Positions 51,766-62,200 of a DNA stretch of 64,000 nt are shown in pieces. Both the position numbers and the translations under genes were made by a program. Source of the DNA: Prosthecobacter sp. (GTDB lineage: Bacteria; Verrucomicrobiota; Verrucomicrobiia; Verrucomicrobiales; Verrucomicrobiaceae); NCBI RefSeq assembly GCF_034366625.1, contig NZ_JAXMIH010000024.1:1-64000 (forward strand), written 5' to 3'. A model generated the notes under the pieces. That model searched no databases. It was not told the origin of the DNA and saw only the letters and a program-made list of their open reading frames with translations. The first letter of the stretch is position 1. Each line of letters starts with the position of its first letter.

Positions 51766-53082
51766 ATGTCACTGACCAAGACCTCTCGAAAACCCTTTCA
51801 GTCACAACTTTTTGTTTGTCTCGCTGGACTGTCTTTCTGCCTTTTTTCAATGCCCTTTGCCAAGGGGCAGATCACCAGCGCTGAGAACCTTGGAGTCCTT
51901 CTTGGAAGCACGCCGAAAACGCCAGCCGAGCCTCCAACCGCCGTCGTCTCCCCAAGTGTTTTCGAGGCCAATCCTGGGCCCTGGGGAAAGATGCTGTGCG
52001 CTTACGTCTATTTGGAGGCTCCACAGAGCCTCATTGAGGGCTTTCCGCTGCCCAGTCCGACTTCTCGCTGGACGTTCCCCATGGACTTCCTCCCCAGTCT
52101 GCCGGAATTCCTGGCCAAATCGGGCCTCTCGCAGTCATTCATCACGGAGTTGCTCTCCCCTAAGCACATGGTGAAAGAGGCGGCGTTCGTGCATCTTCTC
52201 CCCCCCTTGGCGGAACTGGAAAACATCGCCCCGGAAACCCGCGCCTTGATTTATACCGAGCTGGCAAAGTATCCCGAAAATGAATACCAAACGGATCCGG
52301 TTCTCATCATCGGCACCACGGTCGAGGAATGGTACAAAGGCAGCAAACTGCGACCGGAGATCATCGGCAAAATCAAAAAACTCAGTTATCAGCGGGGCGA
52401 AACGACCGCTTTCAGCGACATCGCCGTTTTGCTGAACTACGCGCAATCTGACTCCGAGGCGCGCTCCATCTTCAAAGCCTGCACCCGCACCCGTAACCTG
52501 ATGGTCCGTGTCATCCTCGACAAGAATGTGAATCCCGAGGCAATCCTCAAATACTGGAGTTTCGGCGGCGTCGGCATTCGGCGCAAGGATTTGGAACCGC
52601 TGATTCAGTCCATCATGGAACTCGATGGCGTTGATGACATCGGCATCTCACACCTCCTCCCGGCACTCGCCCGCAAGCTCCTCTACACCTACCCTGGGCT
52701 GGACATGGCCAAGCATGGCGTCATGCCAGACTGTCACTGGACCTCGCTCAATTTTTTCAACTTCGAGCCTCATGAGTACCTGCTGGACGCCCGCCTGGCC
52801 ACCAGCCAGGTGCTGGAGCAGTTCTCCCCGGTGGAAGCGCCCTATCAGTTCGGTGACATCCTCTTCTTTTTGGACAACACCACAGGCGACGCCTTCCATT
52901 CTTGTGTGCATCTGGCGGACAATATTGTTTTCACCAAGAACGGGCGAAACATCCTTTCCCCCTGGGTGATCATGCGGCTGGATGACGTCAAAAAGATCTA
53001 TCTCTACAAAGGCAACGGACGCGTTCAGGGGTTCCGGCGCAAAGACATCGCCGCGGCAAAAGAGACCCAGAGTTCTCAATAA
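51766..53082 (+). CDS. Exported protein with possible NlpC/P60-like C-terminus
   Basis: A 438-residue protein with a signal peptide (LFVCLAGLSFCLFSMPFAKG after a short basic start). The central part is helical and unknown. The C-terminus shows a pattern like divergent NlpC/P60 peptidases: DCHWTSLNFFNF (possible catalytic Cys), YQFGDILFFLD (like GDLVFF) and HSCVHLADNIVFTKNG (possible catalytic His). The match is by eye, so hydrolase activity is tentative. ATG 51766 is used; an upstream TTG gives no signal-like start. Fairly isolated, with 150 nt of unremarkable sequence upstream. Confidence 0.75.
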   Translation: MSLTKTSRKPFQSQLFVCLAGLSFCLFSMPFAKGQITSAENLGVLLGSTPKTPAEPPTAVVSPSVFEANPGPWGKMLCAYVYLEAPQSLIEGFPLPSPTSRWTFPMDFLPSLPEFLAKSGLSQSFITELLSPKHMVKEAAFVHLLPPLAELENIAPETRALIYTELAKYPENEYQTDPVLIIGTTVEEWYKGSKLRPEIIGKIKKLSYQRGETTAFSDIAVLLNYAQSDSEARSIFKACTRTRNLMVRVILDKNVNPEAILKYWSFGGVGIRRKDLEPLIQSIMELDGVDDIGISHLLPALARKLLYTYPGLDMAKHGVMPDCHWTSLNFFNFEPHEYLLDARLATSQVLEQFSPVEAPYQFGDILFFLDNTTGDAFHSCVHLADNIVFTKNGRNILSPWVIMRLDDVKKIYLYKGNGRVQGFRRKDIAAAKETQSSQ

Positions 53083-53145
53083 CACCGCCAGGATTGACAT
53101 GCGGATGCAATGCACCCTTGGTAGGAGGCGTTAACTGTCATCACC

Positions 53146-54033
53146 ATGTCCTCACGTCGCCACTTCCTTCACACCGTGCTCGGAGCCGGTGCCGCCTCAG
53201 CCTTCGCCGCTGACTCCAAGCTCTCCTACAAAGGGGAAAACATTCAGTTCGGCCTCGTCACCTACCAATGGGGCAAGGACTGGGATCTGCCTACGCTTAT
53301 CAAGAATTGCGAGACCGCCAAGGTTCTCGGCGTCGAACTCCGCATCGAGCATGCGCACAAAGTTGACGTAACCTTGACGCCCGCACAGCGCTTGGAAGTG
53401 CGCCGCCGGTTCGAGGATTCCCCCGTCGATGTTCTCGGCATGGGCACCAATTTCGAGTTCCACTCCCCCAAGGATGACGAGGTGAAGAAGAACATCGAGG
53501 GAGCCAAGGCATTCATCAAACTCAGCCATGATATTGGTGGCAGCGGCGTGAAGGTGAAGCCCAATGCGCTGCCCAAAGAGGTGCCCGTCGAAAAGACCCT
53601 CGTCCAAATCGGCAAGGCGCTCGCTGAACTCGGTGACTACGCCATCGGTTTCGGCCAGGAAATCCGTCTCGAAGTGCACGGCAAAGACTCATCCGAGCTG
53701 CCGCACATCAAAACGATCATGGATGCCGCCGAGCGTGACAACGTGCGCGTCTGCTGGAACTCCAATGATACCGACCTCATCGGAGCCGGCCTTGAGGCCA
53801 ACTTCGCCCTCGTCAAAGACCGCCTTGGACACACAGTTCACATTCGTGGTGTCAAGCTCAGCGACTACCCGCTCGACAAGCTCGCCAAACTGCTCGTCGA
53901 AATCGATTACGAAGGCCACGTCTGCCTCGAAGCCGGCAAACAGCCCGATGGCGATCCTGTGGCCGCTCTCGCCGAACAGCGTGAGCTGTTCATGAACCTC
54001 GTCACCGAGGCGCGCAAGACCGTCAAAGATTAA
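53146..54033 (+). CDS. Tat-exported sugar phosphate isomerase/epimerase-like TIM barrel
   Basis: A 295-residue AP endonuclease 2-family protein (xylose isomerase-like TIM barrel). It begins with a twin-arginine signal (MSSRRHFLHTVLGAGAASAFAAD). Conserved metal-site patterns include VELRIEHAHKVD, QEIRLEVHGKDS, RVCWNSNDTD, HIRGVKLSDYPLD and GHVCLEAGKQ. Exported members with Tat signals are common in PVC bacteria and often lie near sugar genes; the substrate is unknown. It stands alone on this strand, followed by a gap with competing hairpins. Confidence 0.88.
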   Translation: MSSRRHFLHTVLGAGAASAFAADSKLSYKGENIQFGLVTYQWGKDWDLPTLIKNCETAKVLGVELRIEHAHKVDVTLTPAQRLEVRRRFEDSPVDVLGMGTNFEFHSPKDDEVKKNIEGAKAFIKLSHDIGGSGVKVKPNALPKEVPVEKTLVQIGKALAELGDYAIGFGQEIRLEVHGKDSSELPHIKTIMDAAERDNVRVCWNSNDTDLIGAGLEANFALVKDRLGHTVHIRGVKLSDYPLDKLAKLLVEIDYEGHVCLEAGKQPDGDPVAALAEQRELFMNLVTEARKTVKD

Positions 54034-54071
54034 GCTTTCTGCCTGAACCGTTGGTTCAATCCGCAGTCAGG

Positions 54072-54128
54072 AGGTCAAGGTGGTTCAAGGCACGCTGCTT
54101 GCCAATTCCTTGACCTTCTTGACCACCT
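54072..54128 (+). repeat. Overlapping inverted repeats after the TIM-barrel gene
   Basis: Two pairings compete: AGGTCAAGG (54072-54080) with CCTTGACCT (54108-54116), and AGGTGGTTCAAG (54078-54089) with CTTGACCACCT (54118-54128). TTGAC recurs three times. There is no T-run, so a simple terminator is unlikely. Confidence 0.4.
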
Positions 54129-54166
54129 CTTGACTCCCCTCCCCCTCTCTGCCATCTCAAGCAGTT

Positions 54167-54201
54167 CCATTCGTCATTCCTCATTCTGATTTTCTCATTC
54201 C
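54167..54201 (+). repeat. Heptamer tandem repeat tract F, 5' of the topoisomerase gene
   Basis: Five 7-nt units in phase: CCATTCG, TCATTCC, TCATTCT, GATTTTC, TCATTCC. The tract ends 3 nt before the ATG at 54205, leaving no Shine-Dalgarno. Confidence 0.8.
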
Positions 54202-54204
54202 ACC

Positions 54205-56133
54205 ATGGCCAATCCTGCCCCCGCTCACGGTTACACTGAAGACTCCATCAAATCCCTCGACTGGCGCGAGCACATCCGCCTGCGCCCGGGCATGTACATT
54301 GGCAAGCTGGGTGACGGCTCACTGCCCGAGGATGGCATCTACGTCCTGCTCAAAGAGGTGCTCGACAACTGCATCGACGAACACGTCATGGGCTTCGGCA
54401 ACACCATCGACATCGTCATCGCCGAGGATCAAACCGTCACCGTACGCGACTACGGCCGCGGCATTCCTCTGGGAAAATTACTGGAATGCGCCGCGCAGAT
54501 CAACACGGGTGCCAAATACGACAGCGAAGTCTTCAAGCGCTCCGTCGGCCTCAATGGTGTCGGCATCAAGGCCGTCAATGCCCTCTCCGAGTTCTTCGAA
54601 ATCCAGGCCATCCGCGAGAAACAGACGCGCACCATCGAGTTCAGCCAGGGCCTGGTCATCTACGACATGGGCAAGCCCAAGGCCTGTGACGAACCGGACG
54701 GCACCCGCATCGCCTTCCGGGCCGATGCGGAGAGCTTCGCCGACGACACGCATTACCGCCTCGATTTCGTGCGCGAGATGCTGCGCTTCTATGCGTGGCT
54801 GAATCCCGGCCTCACCATCATCCTCAACGGCGAGAAGTTTAAGTCCAAGGACGGCCTGATGGACCTCATCCGCGCCAAGCTCACCGAGGAGCCGCAGTAC
54901 CCGATCATCCATCTCGAAGGCAAGGATGTGGAGGTCGCCTTCACGCACGGCACCGGCTATGGCGAGGAGTATTACAGCTTCGTCAACGGCCAGCACACCA
55001 CTCAGGGCGGCACGCACCTTGCCGCCTTCCGCGAGGCCATCGTGCAGGAATGCCGCGAGTTCTTCAAAAAGCAGTTCGATCCCGCCGACGTGCGCGGCAG
55101 CCTCATCGCCGCCGTCAGCGTGAAGGTGCAGGAGCCGGTGTTCGAGTCACAAACCAAGACCAAACTCGGCTCCAGCCACATGGAACCGAACGGGCGCAAC
55201 CTGCGTGGCCACATCACCAGCGTCATCACCGCGCAACTCGACAATTTCCTCCACAAGCATGGCGACGTCGCTAAGTCGCTCCAAGAAAAGATCAACGCCA
55301 ACGAAAAGGAGCGCAAAGAGATCAGCGGCATCCAGAAAGCCGCCCGCGAAAACGCTCGCAAGGCCAAGGTTCACAACAAAAAGCTCCGCGACTGCCGCGT
55401 CCACTTTGACACCAAGGACAAGCGCCGCGACGACAGCACCCTCTTCATCACCGAAGGCGACAGCGCCTCCGGCAGCATCACCAAGAGCCGTGATGTCGAA
55501 ACGCAGGCCGTCTTCAGCCTGCGCGGCAAGCCGCTCAACTGCTTCGGCCTCACCCGCAAGATCGTCTATGAAAACGAGGAGTTCTACCTCCTCGCCAACG
55601 CCTTGCAGATCGAGGAAGACCTCGAAGAACTCCACTTCAACCGCGTCGTGCTCGCCACCGATGCCGATGTCGATGGCATGCACATCCGCCTGCTCATGAT
55701 CACCTTCTTCCTGCAGTTCTTCCCCGAACTCGTGCGCAAAGGCCACCTCTACATTCTGCAAACACCGCTGTTCCGCGTGCGGAACAAAAAGGAGACCTTC
55801 TACTGCTACAGCGACGACGAACGCCAGCGCGCCATCCACCGCTGCGGCAAGACCGCCGAGATCACCCGCTTCAAAGGCCTCGGTGAAATCAGCCCCGACG
55901 AGTTCAAGCACTTCATCGGCCCCAACATGCGCCTGGAACCCGTCACCATCCGCGACCACGCCCTCGACGCCGACGGCAACCCCATCCCTTCCGAGCATAA
56001 AAGCGTGAAGGAGATGCTCACCTTTTACATGGGCAAAAACACCCCCGAACGCCAGACCTACATCGTCGAGAACCTTCGCATCGAGGAAGAACTCGAATTC
56101 AAGGATGCCGCGGAACTGCCCGCAGCGGCTTGA
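54205..56133 (+). CDS. parE: Type IIA DNA topoisomerase, subunit B (ParE/GyrB-like)
   Basis: The ATPase subunit of topoisomerase IV or a gyrase paralogue. The 642-residue protein has the GHKL ATPase motifs ([38 protein letters not shown]), the transducer lysine region, and the TOPRIM domain ([27 protein letters not shown]). The C-terminal part is short, like ParE. The partner A subunit is not adjacent in the window. ParE versus GyrB assignment is by length only. Confidence 0.88.
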   Translation: MANPAPAHGYTEDSIKSLDWREHIRLRPGMYIGKLGDGSLPEDGIYVLLKEVLDNCIDEHVMGFGNTIDIVIAEDQTVTVRDYGRGIPLGKLLECAAQINTGAKYDSEVFKRSVGLNGVGIKAVNALSEFFEIQAIREKQTRTIEFSQGLVIYDMGKPKACDEPDGTRIAFRADAESFADDTHYRLDFVREMLRFYAWLNPGLTIILNGEKFKSKDGLMDLIRAKLTEEPQYPIIHLEGKDVEVAFTHGTGYGEEYYSFVNGQHTTQGGTHLAAFREAIVQECREFFKKQFDPADVRGSLIAAVSVKVQEPVFESQTKTKLGSSHMEPNGRNLRGHITSVITAQLDNFLHKHGDVAKSLQEKINANEKERKEISGIQKAARENARKAKVHNKKLRDCRVHFDTKDKRRDDSTLFITEGDSASGSITKSRDVETQAVFSLRGKPLNCFGLTRKIVYENEEFYLLANALQIEEDLEELHFNRVVLATDADVDGMHIRLLMITFFLQFFPELVRKGHLYILQTPLFRVRNKKETFYCYSDDERQRAIHRCGKTAEITRFKGLGEISPDEFKHFIGPNMRLEPVTIRDHALDADGNPIPSEHKSVKEMLTFYMGKNTPERQTYIVENLRIEEELEFKDAAELPAAA

Positions 56134-56157
56134 TCCACAGGCTAGCTATCACCGAAT

Positions 56158-56619
56158 ATGCCGCCGTCTTCCCAAGATCTCGCGGAAATTTCATCTCACA
56201 TCCGATATGAGATTGAGATGGCTTTTATCATTCCCAAGCACAATCCGAAAGATGGACACATTCGTGAGTCTGTCTTTCTTTCCATGCTAATTCACGCTCG
56301 TATTCTCCTTCATTTCTTTGAGTCCGCTGATCGCCGCCAAGACGATGTTTTATGCTCTGACTTTGGATTTCCCACTCGTGCAGTTAATCTTGCGCCGGAG
56401 CACCGAAAGAGGTTCAACAAAGACATGATGCACCTAACATATTCTCGGCTGCGTCACACATCAGAAACAAAGCCTTGGCCGCTTCAAGACATCATGCAGC
56501 CACTCCTCTTGCGCTCGCTTGAGTTTATTGAATTTGTTATTTCACATCCACCGACGCATATGAAGGCGGAAGAACTTTATCAGTGGAAGTTGCTCATGAA
56601 GACTTTCAATAAAGAATGA
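56158..56619 (+). CDS. Hypothetical helical protein, AT-richer than its neighbours
   Basis: A 153-residue product with no signal peptide and mostly predicted helices (SVFLSMLIHARILLHFFESADRR, LQDIMQPLLLRSLEFIEFVISH). No family is recognised. The base composition is visibly lower in GC than flanking genes and codon use is less biased (many A/T-ending codons), suggesting recent acquisition. It starts 25 nt after parE and is followed by a terminator. Confidence 0.6.
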   Translation: MPPSSQDLAEISSHIRYEIEMAFIIPKHNPKDGHIRESVFLSMLIHARILLHFFESADRRQDDVLCSDFGFPTRAVNLAPEHRKRFNKDMMHLTYSRLRHTSETKPWPLQDIMQPLLLRSLEFIEFVISHPPTHMKAEELYQWKLLMKTFNKE

Positions 56620-56686
56620 CGACCGTTAACCACGGTGCTGTTGCGAACTGCGGAATCCATCGGCTCCAACCTTCTCACACCACAAA

Positions 56687-56718
56687 AAACCCGTCAGACC
56701 TCACGGCCTGACGGGTTT
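56687..56718. terminator. Terminator-like hairpin between convergent genes
   Basis: AAACCCGTCAG (56687-56697) pairs with CTGACGGGTTT (56708-56718) around a 10-nt loop. An A-run precedes it on the plus strand, which is a T-run for minus-strand transcripts, so it best terminates the DUF1080 gene. Confidence 0.75.
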
Positions 56719-56742
56719 GGAATTAAATAAGCGCCGCTAAAG

Positions 56743-58179
56743 CTACTTCTGCTTCACCTTGAAGCTGCGGAACACCACGGGATCGCTGTGGCCGGCGAAG
56801 CCGATGTAGCCTTTGGTGTGGTCGAGACCTTTCGGCGGATGGGCGATCTGGCTGCGGTCGAAGGTGCTGATGTCCACGTCGAGGATCTTGGTGCCGTTGA
56901 GCGTGACCTTGATCTTCTGGCCCTCGATTTCGATCTCCTGGAAGTTCCACTCGCCCACGGGACGCAGGTAGCCATGCTTGGCACCGACGCAGTGGTAAAC
57001 CGAGCCGTGATACTGATAGGGTTCGAGACCCTTCTTGCCCGCAGCAGCCTGCTTTTCGTTGTAGCCGTCGCTGTCGATCACCTGAAGTTCCAGACCATCG
57101 GAAGCGGAATGACCACCGATCGGCGTGCGCAACGCGATGCCATTGTTGCCGGCCTTTGGCAGCTTGAATTCCACACGGATGATGCCGTTCTCGAATTCAT
57201 CCTTGGTCAGCAGATCGCCACCCTTGCCCTGCTTGCAGACGATGGCGCCGTCTTTGACCTCGTAGTTTTCCACCGCGCCCTGCCAGTTGCTCAGGTCCTT
57301 GCCGTTGATGTATTCCTTGAAGCCTTCGTCAGCCCCGTTGTTCGCCAACGTCTTGTTCGCCTCCTCAGCAGGGATCTCGCGAATGAACACGTTCTTCCAG
57401 CGGATCTCGCTGCCGTGCGTCTGAAGCTGGATCGGCCCCTTGGGGAAAGCCGGATCCACCATCCAGCCGTTGGGAGCCTTGGCCTCCTCCGCCTTCGGCG
57501 CGACCTTGCCATAGGCCTGATAGCCCGCTTTGCGATTGGCGAAGAAATTCTCCAGCACCGCGTTCTTTACCACGACTTCGCCATTGAACGTCACGGTCGC
57601 ACGCTCGCCGATCATCTTGATGTGGAAGGTGTTCCACTCGCCCAAGGGCTTGTCCATGAGCTTGAGGGGATTCTTGCCTTCTGGGTTCTTGTTGTTCCAA
57701 AGACCTCCGGAGCCGAAGGGCTTGCCCAGCGCGACGGCTTTTTCGTCCTTCTCCGTGAAGTCCCAGATCTGCACCTGCGGAATGCCGCGCAGGTAGATGC
57801 CGCTATCGCCGAGCGGCAGCATCTTGTAGTCCACCATCAACTCGAAGTCGCCGTAGTCCTTGTCGGTGGTGAGGTACAAGCCTTTGCCGTCATTGACGAG
57901 CTGGCCATCCTCCACCTTCCAGTGCGCGTTGAGGTGATCCCCCTTGTCATTGCCCTTCGCGTCAGTCAGACCACCGTCGATGGACTTCTTCTTGTAGGCG
58001 GCCTGCTCTTCAGGCGTCATTTTCCAGAGATCCGTAGGATCTTGCGTGCCCCAGCCATACCAGCCGGAGAGATCCTTGCCGTTGAAGAGTGCCGTGAAGC
58101 CTTCCGGCGGTGTGTTGTCCGCAGCTCCGGCGAGCGTGGCCGCCGCGAGCATCCAAGTCAGGGTGAGTGTGTGTTTCAT
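56743..58179 (-). CDS. Tandem DUF1080 (3-keto-disaccharide hydrolase family) exported protein
   Basis: ATG 58179 gives a 478-residue protein with signal peptide MKHTLTLTWMLAAATLAGA; upstream in-frame codons look non-coding. Two DUF1080 jelly-roll domains follow: the first about 25 to 270 (GFTALFNGKDLSGWYGWGT, DSGIYLRGIPQVQIWDF, GEWNTFHIKMIGERATVTFNG), the second about 285 to 475 (FKEYINGKDLSNWQGAV, NNGIALRTPIGG, GEWNFQEIEIEGQKIKVTLNG). Some family members cleave 3-keto-glycosides. It is divergent from a TlpA-like gene across 110 nt. Confidence 0.92.
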   Translation of the reverse strand: MKHTLTLTWMLAAATLAGAADNTPPEGFTALFNGKDLSGWYGWGTQDPTDLWKMTPEEQAAYKKKSIDGGLTDAKGNDKGDHLNAHWKVEDGQLVNDGKGLYLTTDKDYGDFELMVDYKMLPLGDSGIYLRGIPQVQIWDFTEKDEKAVALGKPFGSGGLWNNKNPEGKNPLKLMDKPLGEWNTFHIKMIGERATVTFNGEVVVKNAVLENFFANRKAGYQAYGKVAPKAEEAKAPNGWMVDPAFPKGPIQLQTHGSEIRWKNVFIREIPAEEANKTLANNGADEGFKEYINGKDLSNWQGAVENYEVKDGAIVCKQGKGGDLLTKDEFENGIIRVEFKLPKAGNNGIALRTPIGGHSASDGLELQVIDSDGYNEKQAAAGKKGLEPYQYHGSVYHCVGAKHGYLRPVGEWNFQEIEIEGQKIKVTLNGTKILDVDISTFDRSQIAHPPKGLDHTKGYIGFAGHSDPVVFRSFKVKQK

Positions 58180-58289
58180 GGTTGAGAGAGGCACAGGAGT
58201 CGCCCGCCGCGCCGGGCATCTTTCATCCATCACGATGAAGGCGACTTTCCGCTCGACACCCGCGATGAAAACGAGACGATTCATCTGAT

Positions 58290-59222
58290 ATGAAATCGTT
58301 CATCTGTGCCCTGACTCTCTGCCTCAGCCAAATCAGCCTGCATGCCCAGGCCACACCCGCTGAGGAAGCCGCCGCAGGTGCCAAGGCGCTGCTGCAACGG
58401 CTCTTTGCCCAAGAAACCAGCGAGGAAGAACTGCAGGCGCTCGCCAAAGAGGCCAACAAGGCCGGCGTGCCACGCCAACAGGTCATCGAGGCCAGGCTCG
58501 TCTGGGGCCTGCGGCATCAGGACACAAAATTCCTCGTGAAAATCCTGCCCGAGGTCGAAATTCTCGCCGCCAGTTTTGATTCTGCCAACGCCGCCGCCCT
58601 GCCGAATGTCGAGACTGTCAAAGCCTTCGTCGCCTACATCAAGGCGCTGAAAGCAGGTGAGGCGAAGGATGAAGCCGGATTCAAACAGAACATCCTCGAA
58701 GCCATCTGGCTCAATCCTCAGCAGGCCCAGGTCTTCCTCCAGTCCATCGAAAAATATCGCCGTGAATCCAAGATGGGCAGCCTCATCGTCGATCTGAAAA
58801 TCCCGCTCACCACCTCCATGGGCGAGGCCACCACGTTGCATGACCAGCTCGGCGGCAAAAAGGCCCTGCTGCTCGACTTCTGGGCCTCGTGGTGTGGCCC
58901 GTGCATGAACCTCATGCCTGCTCTCAAAAAGAAAGCCGAAAAACTCGCCGCCCACGGCGTCATCGTCGCCGCGATGAACAAGGACGATGAAAACGCCGAG
59001 TCCATCGCCGAGCGCATCCGCAAGGAACAGAACGCCACCCTGCCCTGGCTCGTCGAACCCATCGAGCGCCCATACACCAAGGCCTTCGAGATCGATTCCA
59101 TCCCGCGCATGATCCTGCTTTCACCCGAAGGCAAAGTTCTCTTCAACGGTCACCCTGAAGACCCATTGCTCTGGGCCGCTCTCAAAAAGATTGATCCCGC
59201 CATCGAAGCGCCAGCGAATTGA
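58290..59222 (+). CDS. Exported TlpA-like thioredoxin-domain protein
   Basis: A 310-residue protein with a signal peptide (MKSFICALTLCLSQISLHAQ), a helical N-terminal part (about 25 to 165) and a thioredoxin-like domain with redox motif FWASWCGPCMN near residue 197 and a cis-proline SIPRMILLSPEGKVLF. It is typical of periplasmic disulfide reductases. It ends 16 nt before the convergent PSCyt1 gene. Confidence 0.9.
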   Translation: MKSFICALTLCLSQISLHAQATPAEEAAAGAKALLQRLFAQETSEEELQALAKEANKAGVPRQQVIEARLVWGLRHQDTKFLVKILPEVEILAASFDSANAAALPNVETVKAFVAYIKALKAGEAKDEAGFKQNILEAIWLNPQQAQVFLQSIEKYRRESKMGSLIVDLKIPLTTSMGEATTLHDQLGGKKALLLDFWASWCGPCMNLMPALKKKAEKLAAHGVIVAAMNKDDENAESIAERIRKEQNATLPWLVEPIERPYTKAFEIDSIPRMILLSPEGKVLFNGHPEDPLLWAALKKIDPAIEAPAN

Positions 59223-59238
59223 AAACTAGCACGAACGC

Positions 59239-62200
59239 CTACTGCAAATAGAAGAACTCGTTCGAGTTCAGCAGCGCGTGGCACAGATCTGTGAGTGCTT
59301 CGCGGTTCGGATCTAGCGCGCCGCTCGCCTTGGTAGGCGCGGCGCTGCTTTCCCAGGCCCAACGGCTTTCGGCGGGGGCTTTGAGCATGGTGACGGCTTG
59401 ATCGGCGGTGATGTCGGCGATACAGGTGGGGTCGCTGTTCACGGTCCAGCTCATGAGCTTGCCGGCGTCGAGTTTGCCAGCGCGGAGAGCCACGCGGGCG
59501 ATGGCGCCGTCCCACACGCTGCGTTTGTCGATCTCGCGACCGCCGACATACAGAGCGCGGTCTTTGTTGATGTAACTGCCGACGATTTGATGCGGAACGG
59601 TGACGGTTTGCATCGCGGCGGCGGGATCACTCAAGTCGCGGACGTAGAAGGTGACGGTACCGCCGAAGTTCTGGCCGGGCGCGGGATGGTTGTCGAGGCT
59701 GGCACCGACGTAGTAGGGCTTGCCGACTGGAATGAAGAGGCCGGAAGCGACGACTTCATACGCGGGGCTGCCTTGGAAGTCGGAACCGCTGAGCTGGACG
59801 ATGAGGTTGTTCGGCTTGTGGGCGGATTTTTCGCTCGTGACACCGAGGGACCAGCCGGGTTTGGTTTTGTCGTTGTCCCAACGTGCGGCGATGGTGCGCA
59901 CGCTGGCGTCGGGATAGAGCGAATTGAGCTTCACCACGGCCTCGATGGCGAATTGATCGCCCTCGGTCTTGCCTTCGAGGTTCACGCGCAGTTTTTCATT
60001 CGCGGTGCCGGGTTGAAGCAGAAAGGTCTTCGTGGTGCGCGCCGCGGGATTGGGACCGAAGAACTTCTGTGCATCGGCAAGCGGTGTGGCGACCGGCGGA
60101 GGCGGTGGAGCCTCGCGTTGAAGCATGGCGCGCTGGGATTTGAGGAAGGCGAGAGCCGCGGCGGCTTCCTGTTTCGTCGGGTGACGTGAAAAGGCGAGCG
60201 CGTAGGCGCTGGCGACGCGTTTGGCATCGTCTTTGGGGATTTCCTTCGTCAGGCGGGCCGACATGGCGCGGGCGCGGTCGAGCGGCCAGTCGCCATTGAC
60301 CATGAGCAGGCTCTGCGTGGCGGTGGTGGTGCTCTGCCGCTCCGGCGTGCTTTGGAATCCAGGCGGCGAGTCGAGACTGGCAAGGAAATCATCCGGCGTG
60401 TTGCGCATCTTGCGCAGGTAGAGGCTGCGGCGTGGCTTGGACTTCTCCACGCCTTCGCCACCGATGGTGAGATCGAGTTCGCCGCTGGCGGTGAGCATGG
60501 CATCACGAGCCTGCTCCGCATCGAGACGGCGCGGGCTGTAGCGCCAGAGCAGGCGGTTTTCGGGATCTTTGAGCAGCGCATCTTTGTCGCTCGCGGTGCT
60601 CTGCTGGTAGGTGGCGCTGGCCATGATGAGCTTGTGCAGCGTCTTCAATTTCCAGCCGCTCTTGATGAACTCACTGGTGAGCCAGTCGAGCAGTTCGGGA
60701 TGCGAAGGTTTGTCACCGAGACGGCCGAAGTCGCTCGCCGTCGTGGTGATGCCTTTGCCGAAATGATACTGCCACACGCGGTTCACGATGACGCGGGCGG
60801 TGAGCGGGTTCTGCGGGCTGGCGAGCCAGTTCGCCAGCACCGTGCGGCGGCCGCTGGTGAGCGCGTCAGGCTTGGGCGCGGGGATTTTGGCGTCCTTCGG
60901 GTCGAGAATCGTGAGGAAGCCGGGCGTGGTGGTGACTTCGCCGACTTTACGCGTCACAAACTTCGTCGTGGGAGCCTGCGGGCCTGTTTCACCCACGGCG
61001 AGCGTGGGGATGAGGTTCTTCGGTTTGAGGTGATCGGATTCAGCGATCTTGGCTTTTGCCTCGCGATACTGCGTGGCCTCGGGCTCCTTCAATTTGTCCG
61101 CCTTGTAGCGCTCGCGCTCATAATAGACCTGACGACCGGCGAGCTGGACGATCTGTTCTTCATAAGGCGTGCGCTGCTCGCGTGACTTGGCGAACATGGC
61201 CTGGATTTCCTCGGGAAACTTGGTGATCGCGCTCTTTTGTGAGCCGACAATTTTCGGTTCAACGATAGCGTCGATCACGGCACGCGGCTCCTTCGTGGCC
61301 TCTTCCCAGATTTTGAGCTGCGTGTTGTAGTCGTCGATTTGCGCCTGCGTGGCGAAGGGCTTGTCCTCCGCCCAGGTGATGTTCGAGAGGAAGGCCTGAA
61401 GGCGGTAGTAGTCCTTTTGCAGGATGGGATCGAACTTGTGGTCATGGCACTGCGCGCACTGCACGCTGACGCCCATGAAGACATCGGCGGTCACATCAGT
61501 GACCTCGTTCATGATGAGCTTCCACTGACCCTCGGAGTCACGCTGGTTGTATTCGTAGATCGTGTGGCGCAAGAAGCCGGTCGCGGTGAGCAAATCGAGA
61601 TCGTCAGCGGTTTGCGGCACCGTTTTTCCCTGCGCGTAAAGCATCTCGTCACCCGCGATCTGCTCGCGCACGAACTGGTCATACGGCTTGTCGTTGTTGA
61701 GCGAGCGCACGACGTAATCGCGATACGGCCACACATTCGGACGATACGCATCGAGGCGGTAGCCTTCGCTTTCCGCGTAGCGCACGAGATCAAGCCAATG
61801 CTGCGCCCAGCGCTCGCCGTAACGCGGAGATTCGAGCAAACGGTCGATCAGCTTCGCATTGGCCTCGGGGGAACCCTTGGTCGCATAGGACTCATGCACG
61901 AAGGCTTCCACTTCTTCAGGTGTGGGTGGCATGCCCGTGAGATCAAAGGTGGCTCGACGGATAAACGACACAGGATCGACCGCTAGTGAAGGCTTGAGAC
62001 CGTTCTCGGCGAGCTTGGTCTGCACGAAGGCATCAATCGGTGATGCGGCTTTCGATTGCGGCACGGGCGGTGACTTCACCGGCACGAAGGACCACCACTT
62101 CTTGTCGTCCTCGGTGATGTCACCGGGTTTGCGCGCTGGTTTGGCCGCCGCGACTTCTGCCTCGGGCCAGGGGGCACCCATGGCGATCCACTTCTTGAGA

